NCBI GenBank assembly: GCA_030666115.1
Contig: DAOUYM010000013.1
Location: forward strand, 1-14,609
Reading direction: 5' to 3'
Source of the DNA: Candidatus Aenigmatarchaeota archaeon
Lineage (GTDB): Archaea; Aenigmatarchaeota; Aenigmatarchaeia; QMZP01
Length of the DNA: 14,609 nt
The notes under the pieces are model-generated. The model did not search any database. It saw only the letters and a program-made list of their open reading frames with translations, and had not been told where the DNA came from. The translations under genes were made by a program, and so were the position numbers. Shown in pieces: positions 5,833 to 13,043 of the stretch (its first letter is position 1; each line of letters starts with the position of its first letter).

Positions 5833-7011
5833 ATGGTTGCTAAAAAAAAGGTTAAAAACGCCGGGAAGAAGACTGTCAAGAAGACCAAGAAGAACGTGGT
5901 AAAGAAACCAGCAAGGAAAGCCACTAAAAAGAAAGTTACTGCAAAGAATGTTAAAAGCAAGGTAACGAAAAGGAAGGTTAAGCGGGAACCAAGAAAGATG
6001 CATGTTGAAAGAACCCCATCAACGACTTCCATGATTTCTGAAAGAACTGAAATAGAATCCGCTTCTGCACCTCCAATAAAGCCAGATGCAAAGAAAGGTT
6101 GTCCTGAATGCGGATCATCCAACATAAAATTCGATCACGGCAGGGGAGAATCCGTATGCGAGGCATGTGGTGCTGTTATCGGAGAATCCATGATAGACCT
6201 GACCCAGGAATGGAGGGCGTTTGACGAGGACCAGAGATCAAGAAGGGTCAGGACAGGCGCGGCTCTGACACCAACCAAGCACGACGAGGGAATAACCACT
6301 GAAATCGGAAAGGGTCGTGGTGAACTTTTTAAGGTTTCTTCAAAGAAAAGGGCACAGTATTACAGACTAACCAAGTGGCATAAAAGACTTATCAAGTCAA
6401 AGGATCGGAACCTATCCTTTGCGTTCTCTGAACTTCAGAGACTGATTTCTTATCTTCATCTTTCAAGAGCTGTTCATGAAAGAGTCGCCAAGCTATACCA
6501 GCACGCCGTTGAAAAGGGGCTGGTCAGGGGTCGATCAACAGAATCAATAATCGCTGCTCTTCTCTACACCACATGCAGGGAAGAGGGTGCACCAAGAACC
6601 CTTGACGAGATATCCAAGGCTTCTGGAATAAACAGGAGGGACATTGGAAAGACCTACCGTTACATCTCAAGGAAGCTTTCAATAAGGATCCTGCCTGCAA
6701 AGGCCCAGGACTACGTTCCAAGATTTGGTTCTCTTCTGAGTCTTTCGGAAAGGGTGCAGGTCAGGGCAGTCGATGTTCTTGACGAGGCAGCCAAGTCCGA
6801 CGTTACGTCCGGCAAGGGACCTATAGGAGTTGCTGCTGCGGCCCTGTACATAGCAGCTGTTCTCGAGGGTGAGAAAAAGACCCAGAGAGAGGTCGCAGAT
6901 GCGATCGGGGTGACGGAAGTCACCATCCGGAACCGTTACAAGGAAATGGTCGAGATCCTTGGAATAAAGGACGAGGTAGAGGAAAGGGTCAGGGAAGACG
7001 AGGAAACTTAG
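5833..7011 (+). CDS. tfb: Transcription initiation factor TFB with a long lysine-rich N-terminus
   Basis: TFB bridges the TBP-TATA complex and RNA polymerase. From the ATG at 5833 the protein has 392 residues; usual TFBs have about 300. The zinc ribbon is CPEC...CEAC (Cys90, 93, 109, 112). The linker has the expected QEWRAFDEDQRSRRVRTGA and then TPTKHDEGITTEI. Two cyclin folds follow, about 182-292 (with STESIIAALLYTTCREEG) and 300-380, where TQREVADAIGVTEVTIRNRY is the BRE-contacting helix-turn-helix region. The extra length is an N-terminal extension of about 87 residues. Its first 55 residues hold 23 Lys and 4 Arg, with TKK- and KKP-type repeats like histone H1 tails, followed by a Ser/Thr-rich spacer. 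An upstream in-frame ATG at 5809 would add eight residues and could serve a leaderless transcript from the TATATA box at 5782. Confidence 0.95.
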   Translation: MVAKKKVKNAGKKTVKKTKKNVVKKPARKATKKKVTAKNVKSKVTKRKVKREPRKMHVERTPSTTSMISERTEIESASAPPIKPDAKKGCPECGSSNIKFDHGRGESVCEACGAVIGESMIDLTQEWRAFDEDQRSRRVRTGAALTPTKHDEGITTEIGKGRGELFKVSSKKRAQYYRLTKWHKRLIKSKDRNLSFAFSELQRLISYLHLSRAVHERVAKLYQHAVEKGLVRGRSTESIIAALLYTTCREEGAPRTLDEISKASGINRRDIGKTYRYISRKLSIRILPAKAQDYVPRFGSLLSLSERVQVRAVDVLDEAAKSDVTSGKGPIGVAAAALYIAAVLEGEKKTQREVADAIGVTEVTIRNRYKEMVEILGIKDEVEERVREDEET

Positions 7012-7034
7012 AAGCTTAGAAAGCTAGAAACTTA
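7003..7034 (+). repeat. Four tandem 8-bp repeats across the tfb stop codon
   Basis: Four consecutive 8-mers, GAAACTTA, GAAGCTTA, GAAAGCTA and GAAACTTA, start in the last codons of tfb and run past the TAG at 7009-7011. They are imperfect, with one or two changes each. The origin is probably replication slippage. Confidence 0.55.
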
Positions 7035-7118
7035 GATTCTGCTCATTAAACCGTCTACAAGACTCTACAAAACTTTACTTAAATTATATCTTTGTACGAT
7101 CAGCTACTGCTACTGCAA

Positions 7119-7129
7119 CTTTTATAAAG
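7119..7129 (+). promoter_or_regulatory. TATA box for pyruvate phosphate dikinase
   Basis: CTTTTATAAAG is centred about 25 nt before the ATG at 7150 and resembles the tfb box. No ribosome site is seen between it and the ATG, so the transcript is probably leaderless. Confidence 0.55.
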
Positions 7130-7149
7130 AATCTTTCATACTTATCTGA

Positions 7150-9753
7150 ATGATGAACAGGCTGGTTTACTTCTTCGGGGAGAAGGGAAAGGAGAGCAAG
7201 CAGCTCCTGGGAGGAAAGGGATCGAACCTTGGAGAGATGACCAAGATAGGATTACCTGTTCCGCCCGGCTTCACAATATCGACTCAGGTCTGCCTGGATT
7301 TCCTGGAGAAAAACCATTGTCCGAGAGGCCTGGAAAAGGAAATTGATGATAACATTAAGAAACTCGAGAAAAAGGCAAAGAGGAGCCTTGGTGACGAGGA
7401 GCATCCACTCCTGGTTTCTGTAAGGTCAGGCGCACCTGTCTCAATGCCAGGAATGATGGACAGCGTACTGAACCTGGGACTTAATGACAAGACAGTCAAA
7501 GGACTGGAGAAAGAAAGTAATGATTCCAGGTTCGTCTGGGACTCGTACAGGAGACTGATACAGATGTTCGGCGATGTTGTGCTGGGTGTTGAGCACTCGA
7601 AATTCGAGAGGGTCCTTGAGAAATACAAGAAGGGAAGGAAGGACACTGACCTGAGTGCAGACGAACTGAAGAGTATAGTTGATGAGTACAGGGGGATCAT
7701 ATCAGAGGATGGGAAGGATTTCCCCCAGGACCCAAGAAAGCAGTTAAACATGACCATAAAAGCTGTTTTCAACTCCTGGAACAACAAACGCGCAAGGATA
7801 TACAGGAAGCTTAACAACATCCCCGAGACTACGGGGACCGCTGTCAACGTCCAGGTGATGGTTTTCGGCAACCTTGGATGGGACTCAGGAACTGGTGTGG
7901 GATTCACAAGGAATCCATCAACAGGTGAGAACGAGCCTTATGGTGAGTACCTGCTGAACGCGCAGGGCGAGGACGTGGTTGCAGGAATAAGGACACCCAA
8001 GCAAATAAAGGAGCTGAAGAAGGACATGCCTAAGGTCTACGAGGATCTGATGAAGGTGTATAAGGTACTTGACAGGCACTACAGGGACATGCAGGATTTC
8101 GAATTCACGATAGAGAAAGGTAACCTCTTCATTCTCCAGACAAGAAGAGGCAAGAGAACAGCACAATCCGCTGTTAAGATTGCGGTGGACATGGTGGGGG
8201 AGAGGCTGATAAAGAAGAGTATGGCTATAATGAGGATAGACCCGGACCAGATAGACCAGCTCCTCCACAAGCAGCTTGACCCGAAAGAAAAGGGGAAGGC
8301 CAGGAAGATAGCAAAGGGATTGCCCGCGTCCCCGGGAGCAGCTGTCGGCATCGCCACGTTCTCTGCTGAAAGAGCTGAGGAGTTATCAGAGAAAAAGAAT
8401 GTCATTCTTGTCAGGAACGAGACATCACCTGAGGATATCCAGGGAATGGCTGTCTCGCAGGGAATCCTCACGGCCAGGGGAGGAATGACCAGTCATGCTG
8501 CTGTGGTTGGCAGGGGAATGGGCAGGTGCTGCGTGGTTGGTTGCGAAAACATGTCCATAGACGAAAAAAGAAGGAAGTTCGCTGTTGACGGAATCGTTGT
8601 CAAGGAGGGGGACTGGATAACCCTGGACGGAGGTACGGGTGAAGTGTTCCTGGGAGAGCTCGCTGTCACAGACCCTGAACTCAGGGGAGAGTTCAACACT
8701 CTCATGGAATGGGCTGATGATTTCAGGAAACTCGGGGTGAGGGCGAATGCTGACACACCAAAAGACTCGAAAAGGGCAAGGGATTTCGGGGCAGAAGGAA
8801 TTGGCCTGGCAAGAACAGAGCACATGTTCTTTGAGGAAGAGAGGATACGCGCAGTAAGGGAGATGATAATTGCAGAGGACGAAGAGGGAAGGAAGAAAGC
8901 CCTTAAGAAGCTGCTTCCGATACAGAAGAAGGATTTCATAGGAATATTCAAGGAGATGAACGGACTGCCTGTAACCATAAGGTTGCTGGATCCGCCACTC
9001 CATGAATTCCTGCCAAAGGAAGATGATGAAATAAAATCAATAGCAAAGGATATGGGAATAGATTTCGATGAGATGAGAACCAAGATAAATTCACTGTCCG
9101 AATTCAACCCGATGCTTGGTTTCAGGGGATGCAGACTGGGGGTGGTTTACCCGGAGATAACTGAGATGCAGACAGAGGCCATAATAAGCGCTGCCATTGA
9201 AGTGAACAAGCACGGAGGGGAAGCGCTTCCTGAAATAGAGATTCCTGTTCTTAGTGACGTCAGGGAGGCACTGGTCCTGAAGAGGGTGATTAAAAAGAAG
9301 ATCAGGGAAATAACAGAAAAGAGCAAAGTCAAAGTTAAGTGCAAGATAGGGACCATGATAGAGCTTCCAAGGGCATGTATCACAGCGCACAAGATAGCAA
9401 AGGAAATGGACTTCCTTTCGTTTGGAACGAATGACCTCACCCAGACCACTTATGGATTCTCCAGGGATGATGCAGGTAAGTTCATACCCGCATATGTTGA
9501 GAAGGGCATACTAGAAAACGATCCCTTCCAGGTACTGGACCGGGAAGGTGTTGGTTTCCTGATGAAAATATGCATCGAACAAGCCAGGAAATCTAACCCT
9601 GATATAGAAATTGGGATATGTGGTGAGCATGGTGGTGAGAAGAGTTCCATAGAGTTCTGCCATTTAGCAGGGCTGGACTACGTATCATGTTCTCCCTTCA
9701 GGGTTCCTGTTGCACGTCTCGCAGCCGCACAGGCAAAGATAAAGAACGGTTAA
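7150..9753 (+). CDS. ppdK: Pyruvate, phosphate dikinase
   Basis: The enzyme interconverts pyruvate, ATP and phosphate with phosphoenolpyruvate, AMP and pyrophosphate, in glycolysis or gluconeogenesis in the cytoplasm. The 867 residues match the family length. The N-terminal ATP-grasp domain opens with GGKGSNLGEMTKIGLPVPPG and holds SVRSGAPVSMPGMMDSVLN. The swivelling phosphohistidine domain has GGMTSHAAVVGRGMG with the catalytic His449. The C-terminal TIM barrel carries GIGLARTEHMF, FGTNDLTQTTYGFSRDD, and GICGEHGGE with the catalytic Cys824. The signatures are those of dikinase rather than pyruvate, water dikinase (PEP synthase). The ATG at 7150 is preferred because it lies about 25 nt after a TATA box; a second ATG follows directly. 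The stop codon directly abuts the stop of the convergent gene at 9754. Confidence 0.97.
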   Translation: MMNRLVYFFGEKGKESKQLLGGKGSNLGEMTKIGLPVPPGFTISTQVCLDFLEKNHCPRGLEKEIDDNIKKLEKKAKRSLGDEEHPLLVSVRSGAPVSMPGMMDSVLNLGLNDKTVKGLEKESNDSRFVWDSYRRLIQMFGDVVLGVEHSKFERVLEKYKKGRKDTDLSADELKSIVDEYRGIISEDGKDFPQDPRKQLNMTIKAVFNSWNNKRARIYRKLNNIPETTGTAVNVQVMVFGNLGWDSGTGVGFTRNPSTGENEPYGEYLLNAQGEDVVAGIRTPKQIKELKKDMPKVYEDLMKVYKVLDRHYRDMQDFEFTIEKGNLFILQTRRGKRTAQSAVKIAVDMVGERLIKKSMAIMRIDPDQIDQLLHKQLDPKEKGKARKIAKGLPASPGAAVGIATFSAERAEELSEKKNVILVRNETSPEDIQGMAVSQGILTARGGMTSHAAVVGRGMGRCCVVGCENMSIDEKRRKFAVDGIVVKEGDWITLDGGTGEVFLGELAVTDPELRGEFNTLMEWADDFRKLGVRANADTPKDSKRARDFGAEGIGLARTEHMFFEEERIRAVREMIIAEDEEGRKKALKKLLPIQKKDFIGIFKEMNGLPVTIRLLDPPLHEFLPKEDDEIKSIAKDMGIDFDEMRTKINSLSEFNPMLGFRGCRLGVVYPEITEMQTEAIISAAIEVNKHGGEALPEIEIPVLSDVREALVLKRVIKKKIREITEKSKVKVKCKIGTMIELPRACITAHKIAKEMDFLSFGTNDLTQTTYGFSRDDAGKFIPAYVEKGILENDPFQVLDREGVGFLMKICIEQARKSNPDIEIGICGEHGGEKSSIEFCHLAGLDYVSCSPFRVPVARLAAAQAKIKNG

Positions 9754-10350
9754 TCACTTCTTAAGTTCCTTTATCACTTCATGGACTCTTCCCTTGCTAC
9801 CACTCACTATCAGGAAATCCTTTGACTTTATTCTCTCCTCAGGGTTCGGTTGGTATGACCAGATATCCTCTCTCTTGAGACCTATCACCTTAACCAGTCC
9901 CTTGGTCACTTCCTCTATCGTCTTCCCTACTGTCTTGGATCCCTTCTTCACGTTCACGGAATCTATGGTTTCTGCCGCTGCCTTTAGTGCTTCCTTTATG
10001 GTTGGATGTGGTGGAATTCCCCTAAGAACTCCGTCAGTTATCTCATTGACAGCGTCTGATATATCCGCAACCGCTGAGGCCACCCTCATAACGGATGTCA
10101 GGCCCAGGGCCTGCTCCACATTGGATGCAGCAAGCATGCACTCTATCTCTATCTCGTACTGCTTGATCTCCATCTCTTCCTTGAGTTCCATTATCTTTTC
10201 TGCTAGTTTCTTGTCCTGCAGCAGCAGTGCTGAGAAACCCAGGTCTATCGCACGGCCGGCAAGATCCTTCATCTCCACTATGAGGTCTATCACATTCCTT
10301 CTCTTCCCTGTGATGTCCTCAAGGATTTCCTTTTTCTTATACATCTGCAT
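9754..10350 (-). CDS. PhoU-like and TrkA-C domain protein (cation transport regulator)
   Basis: About 198 residues in two parts. Residues 5-110 are helical and PhoU-like, with repeated acidic heptads (AEKIMELKEEMEIKQYEIE) and the segment ASAVADISDAVNEITDGV. Residues about 128-198 match the TrkA C-terminal (RCK_C) ligand-binding domain, with VGKTIEEVTKGLVKVIGLKR and SKDFLIVSGSKGRVHEVIKEL. Archaeal proteins with this pair of domains are often encoded beside MgtE-type transporters, as here, and are thought to sense a ligand and gate transport. That role is inferred. The gene follows the second transporter half by about 40 nt. A GGAGG lies 8 nt before the ATG at 10350; the ATG at 10356 is only 2 nt from it. 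Confidence 0.85.
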   Translation of the reverse strand: MQMYKKKEILEDITGKRRNVIDLIVEMKDLAGRAIDLGFSALLLQDKKLAEKIMELKEEMEIKQYEIEIECMLAASNVEQALGLTSVMRVASAVADISDAVNEITDGVLRGIPPHPTIKEALKAAAETIDSVNVKKGSKTVGKTIEEVTKGLVKVIGLKREDIWSYQPNPEERIKSKDFLIVSGSKGRVHEVIKELKK

Positions 10351-10392
10351 TTCCATTCCCTCCTTATTTTAAACCTCGTGAGCATGATGCTT

Positions 10393-10947
10393 TCACATCA
10401 CCAGCATTATCATTACGAAGAGTAACAGAATCCCGACAAAGTCTCCCATGCTGGTAAGCACGGGTATTACCATATTGTCTGGATCCATTCCCTTGCTGTA
10501 TGAAACGTAGCTGAACACTACGGTAACTGAGATGAGTACTAGTACTGTGAGGAACCCTGCCGCAAGTGTAACGAAAGGGAACACCAATAAACTAAGGCTC
10601 TTGAGACCTATCAGCATATTGAAGAGGGCAGCAACCAGCCCGAGCACAAAGAATGATATCGCTCCTATTATCATTGTGGCGAACACATTCCTCTCCAGGG
10701 TTTTGGTCTTCTTTATCTTCGGGTGTATGAGTCCCAGATGCAGGGCCGACGACAGCCTGCAGCACAGCACTGAGCTGACACTACCTCCCATGTTGCTGAA
10801 GGATGGTACTATTGCCAGTATACCAGGAAGCATGAAGAGTATCTCATTGTTGGTATGTAGCACCAGACCTGCGCAGATGGATACTGCGCCTGCTAACAAA
10901 AGCACCGGAAGGCTTTCCTTTATTATGGTCTTCATGGTGTATATCAT
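10393..10947 (-). CDS. MgtE/SLC41-like divalent cation transporter, half 2
   Basis: A 184-residue membrane protein with about five hydrophobic helices, equal to one MgtE membrane domain without the N-terminal CBS regulatory part of bacterial MgtE. It has the family segment PSFSNMGGSVSSVLCCRL followed by SSALHLGLIHPK, and near the end SKGMDPDNMVIPVLTSMGD followed by FVGILLLF, where the last Asp aligns with the pore-region Asp of MgtE. Magnesium or another divalent cation is the likely substrate. The ATG overlaps the stop of half 1 in an ATGA tetramer (10944-10947), so the two are translationally coupled. The halves are clear paralogues and probably form a heteromeric channel. Eukaryotic SLC41 proteins carry two such domains fused in one chain. 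Confidence 0.88.
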   Translation of the reverse strand: MIYTMKTIIKESLPVLLLAGAVSICAGLVLHTNNEILFMLPGILAIVPSFSNMGGSVSSVLCCRLSSALHLGLIHPKIKKTKTLERNVFATMIIGAISFFVLGLVAALFNMLIGLKSLSLLVFPFVTLAAGFLTVLVLISVTVVFSYVSYSKGMDPDNMVIPVLTSMGDFVGILLLFVMIMLVM

Positions 10948-11513
10948 ATTCCCAACCCCAACACCAGTTTAACCACCAGGAACAGGAAGATGATTGTTAT
11001 TATGTCACCCGCTGCCCCTATGGTCGGTGTGGTCACATCATCAGGATCAAGTCCCCTCTTATAGCTGAAGCTTGATATGAAGATGGCCAGCATCATCATC
11101 ACAAGGCCTGACAGGACACCTGTGGTAACAGCGATAAGGAAGAAGGCCAGGAAGCTTATCGATACTATGCCTGCAAGCTGTGAAGTGACGAATGCGAAGA
11201 ATGACAGTGCGACTGAAATAACAACGCTTAGTATCAGGGCAGAATATATGTTCACCTTCAGCGCCTTTGTGACCTTTCCTGGTTTTATGTATCCGAGATG
11301 GAGACCGGAGTTCAGCCTTGCGCCCAGGGTGGCTCCTATCCCTCCTCTCATATCAAGAAGCGCGGGTATCAGGATGAAAAGTCCTGGGAGGAGTTCTATA
11401 TCCAGGGTCATTACACCAAGCAATCCTCCTGCAATGAGCTCAAGAACAGCGTATCCTATCACCAGTGGCGTGGTCTCCTCGATTATCCTTTTCATAGACC
11501 TTGTGACCGGCAT
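10944..11513 (-). CDS. MgtE/SLC41-like divalent cation transporter, half 1
   Basis: A 189-residue membrane protein and first gene of the transport operon. It shares the fold of its neighbour: LIPALLDMRGGIGATLGARL followed by NSGLHLGYIKPG, and KRGLDPDDVTTPTIGAAGD followed by IITIIFLF at the end. About five transmembrane helices are visible. It lacks the cytoplasmic N and CBS domains of bacterial MgtE, so regulation probably comes from the PhoU/TrkA-C protein at the end of the operon. The ATG at 11513 lies about 27 nt after a GTTTAAAG-like box on the minus strand, which suggests a leaderless transcript. Membrane location is certain from the sequence; the exact cation is not. Confidence 0.88.
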   Translation of the reverse strand: MPVTRSMKRIIEETTPLVIGYAVLELIAGGLLGVMTLDIELLPGLFILIPALLDMRGGIGATLGARLNSGLHLGYIKPGKVTKALKVNIYSALILSVVISVALSFFAFVTSQLAGIVSISFLAFFLIAVTTGVLSGLVMMMLAIFISSFSYKRGLDPDDVTTPTIGAAGDIITIIFLFLVVKLVLGLGI

Positions 11514-11535
11514 AATAATATTTTGTCCTGCACTG

Positions 11536-11545
11536 GTTTAAAGTT
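11536..11545 (-). promoter_or_regulatory. TATA box for the cation-transport operon
   Basis: AACTTTAAAC on the minus strand, centred about 27 nt before the ATG at 11513. No other promoter-like site is seen inside the operon. Confidence 0.45.
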
Positions 11546-11590
11546 TGACTGGTTTTTAAGGAAATTAATTTTTTAAGCCAGAGATTAATA

Positions 11591-11600
11591 ATTTAATAAA
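11591..11600 (+). promoter_or_regulatory. TATA box for the coiled-coil gene
   Basis: ATTTAATAAA, centred about 29 nt before the ATG at 11625. The leader would be only a few nt. Confidence 0.4.
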
Positions 11601-11624
11601 CCAAAACAATTATAGAGTGATCTA

Positions 11625-12404
11625 ATGGTTAAGATATCAGACCTTAACAAGAAAGAAAGGGACGTCAGGAAAACCCTCGCGGACATCGAGAACAGGTTCA
11701 GGAACAACAGGATTTCTAAGAAAGACTACAGCAGCATAAAGAGGAACAAAGAGGCTGATCTGAAGAAGATAGAACTTGAGAGGAAGAGGGTGATAGCAAA
11801 GCTTCCTCCAATACCTCCTCCACCAAGACCATCAAGGCCTAGATTAGGGTCAGGACCAGGCACACCAAGATCATCACCTTCCGCATCATACGCTCCAGCC
11901 AGCGATAACCTGCTCATGGAGGTTAAGAAGCACGAGAAGGACATACTCTTCACCCAGTCTGAAATGAGCAAACTGTTTTCTGAGGTTGTAAAGAACAGGG
12001 AGAGGATAAAAAGCATGGAATCTTCTTCCAGTAAAATGGGATCCATTAACACAGGTAAGATAGACGTGAGGGGACTGGAAGATAAAATATCCAACGAGAT
12101 CCAGACAATTAACAAGGGTGTGATGGATAACGTCAGCAAGAGCAGGCATGAGATCGACCGGATGGGCGGTGATATCAGGAACCTCAGGAGGGATATCGAG
12201 GAATTCAAGGGACTGACCAGCAAGCTTGATAACCTGGATGTGACCGGTCTCAGGAGGGATATAGAGTCCCTCAGGGAAAGGAATAAGTGGCTTGAGCAGC
12301 AGATAAACAGCCTTGACATGGAGCCGCTCTACGAACTGATAAAGGAAGTTGAGGGAAGGGTAGCAATGAGCAGCAGGTCTGCTGCACCTGTGATAATCGA
12401 GTGA
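11625..12404 (+). CDS. Coiled-coil protein with proline-rich hinge
   Basis: I do not recognise a family. The 259 residues fall into three parts. Residues 1-60 are a charged helical segment (DLNKKERDVRKTLADIENRF, then KKDYSSIKRNKEADLKKIE). Residues 61-93 are a flexible hinge rich in Pro, Ser and Gly (PPIPPPPRPSRPRLGSGP). Residues 94-250 are a long charged region predicted as coiled coil, with a near-repeat IRNLRRDIEEF and VTGLRRDIESL about 25 residues apart. No membrane segment, signal peptide or Cys is present, so it should be a cytoplasmic structural or scaffold protein. It is divergent from the transport operon and upstream of the RibL-type gene, with a separate promoter for the latter. Confidence 0.8.
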   Translation: MVKISDLNKKERDVRKTLADIENRFRNNRISKKDYSSIKRNKEADLKKIELERKRVIAKLPPIPPPPRPSRPRLGSGPGTPRSSPSASYAPASDNLLMEVKKHEKDILFTQSEMSKLFSEVVKNRERIKSMESSSSKMGSINTGKIDVRGLEDKISNEIQTINKGVMDNVSKSRHEIDRMGGDIRNLRRDIEEFKGLTSKLDNLDVTGLRRDIESLRERNKWLEQQINSLDMEPLYELIKEVEGRVAMSSRSAAPVIIE

Positions 12405-12426
12405 TCTCTTACCTGGCCTGGGTGCT

Positions 12427-12434
12427 TTTTTAAA
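12427..12434 (+). promoter_or_regulatory. TATA box for the RibL-type gene
   Basis: TTTTTAAA, centred about 26 nt before the ATG at 12456, which implies a leaderless transcript. Confidence 0.5.
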
Positions 12435-12455
12435 TCTGATTTCAATTCTTGTTAT

Positions 12456-12866
12456 ATGAAGAAAGTTATGGTTGGCGGGGTTTTCTCCGGGTTACATTCA
12501 GGGCATGAATTCTTTCTAAAGAAGGCCAGGGAGTTTGGAGACTTCCTTGTGGTTGTGGTTGCGAGTGACAAGACTCTTATCAGAAAGAAGGGGACAGTTG
12601 ACAGGACAGCGGAACAGAGAATGAAAGCAATCGAGGATCTGGGCATAGCAGACAGGGTTGTGGTAGGCGATAACGAGGACTGGTTCAGGATCGTTGAGAA
12701 GGAGAGACCAGACGTCATAGTGCTGGGTTATGACCAGGAACTGAGCGATTCCGTTAGAGAGGGCCTGGAGAAGACTGGCTTGGATTGCAGGATAGAAAGA
12801 ATAAAGGACAGGATCGAGAAGGGAAGTATAGTTCAGACAGGGTCGGGTAATCAAGTAATCGGGTAA
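12456..12866 (+). CDS. ribL: RibL-type FAD synthase / cytidylyltransferase-like protein
   Basis: This 136-residue protein is a small HIGH-type nucleotidyltransferase. The start MKKVMVGGVFSGLHSGHEFF has the nucleotide-binding HSGH (residues 14-17). FGDFLVVVVASDKT forms the second strand, DRTAEQR (49-55) is the usual basic motif before a helix, and PDVIVLGYDQ (85-94) is typical of the archaeal RibL group. RibL transfers AMP from ATP to FMN to make FAD. Related glycerol-3-phosphate cytidylyltransferases share the fold, so substrate is inferred from the GYDQ motif and the archaeal setting. Most members have HPGH or HxGH; Ser15 is within that range. The first motif has GGVFSGLH where others have a GTFD-like sequence, so an Asp often present near the active site is Ser here. 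The promoter places it outside an operon. Confidence 0.78.
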   Translation: MKKVMVGGVFSGLHSGHEFFLKKAREFGDFLVVVVASDKTLIRKKGTVDRTAEQRMKAIEDLGIADRVVVGDNEDWFRIVEKERPDVIVLGYDQELSDSVREGLEKTGLDCRIERIKDRIEKGSIVQTGSGNQVIG

Positions 12867-12934
12867 TATTGAAAGAATGAAAGGGGCCAGATGACCCCCC
12901 AATCATGCAAATGTAAAAGAACGAGTCACACCGG

Positions 12935-13018
12935 TCAGGATTCTCCCTCTTCTTCTGTGTCTTCCCGGTCTTCCTCTTCAGTTTCCTCTTCATCGTCCTG
13001 CCATTCGAACAACCTCAT
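12935..13018 (-). CDS. Acidic 27-aa micro-protein
   Basis: This short gene encodes 27 residues: a hydrophobic head MRLFEWQDD and then an almost continuous Glu/Asp run broken by Thr, Arg and Gly, ending EEEGES. Sixteen residues are Glu or Asp. The ATG at 13018 is preceded by AGGTG with 6 nt spacing, and the gene lies 25 nt downstream of the lysine-rich micro-gene on the same strand, so they look like one transcript. The aromatic head (Phe4, Trp6) with an acidic tail suggests docking onto a basic protein or nucleic-acid-binding surface. No family is recognised. It could still be a chance ORF, since a single biased codon tract can be open by accident. Confidence 0.4.
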   Translation of the reverse strand: MRLFEWQDDEEETEEEDREDTEEEGES

Positions 13019-13043
13019 CAGATCCACCTTAAAATTTTAGAAG

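Noticed and set aside
8493..9107. 204-aa minus-strand frame inside the dikinase gene, with similar long ones at 7284-7907 and 8425-9003
   Set aside because: They are antisense to a clearly conserved enzyme, rich in Ser and Leu as expected from reverse reading of Glu/Lys codons, and have no promoter or ribosome site.
9794..10372. 192-aa plus-strand frame opposite the PhoU/TrkA-C gene
   Set aside because: The minus-strand gene has recognisable domains and operon context; the plus frame is a low-complexity shadow.
12880..12900. Possible terminator hairpin GGGG...CCCC after the RibL-type gene
   Set aside because: The stem is only 4 bp with an 8-nt loop and no T-run follows; the T-rich stretch at 13047-13105 is a better terminator candidate.
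12754..12993. 79-aa minus-strand frame opposite the end of the RibL-type gene
   Set aside because: It begins in a shifted frame of the acidic micro-gene and then runs antisense to a conserved enzyme; no ribosome site.
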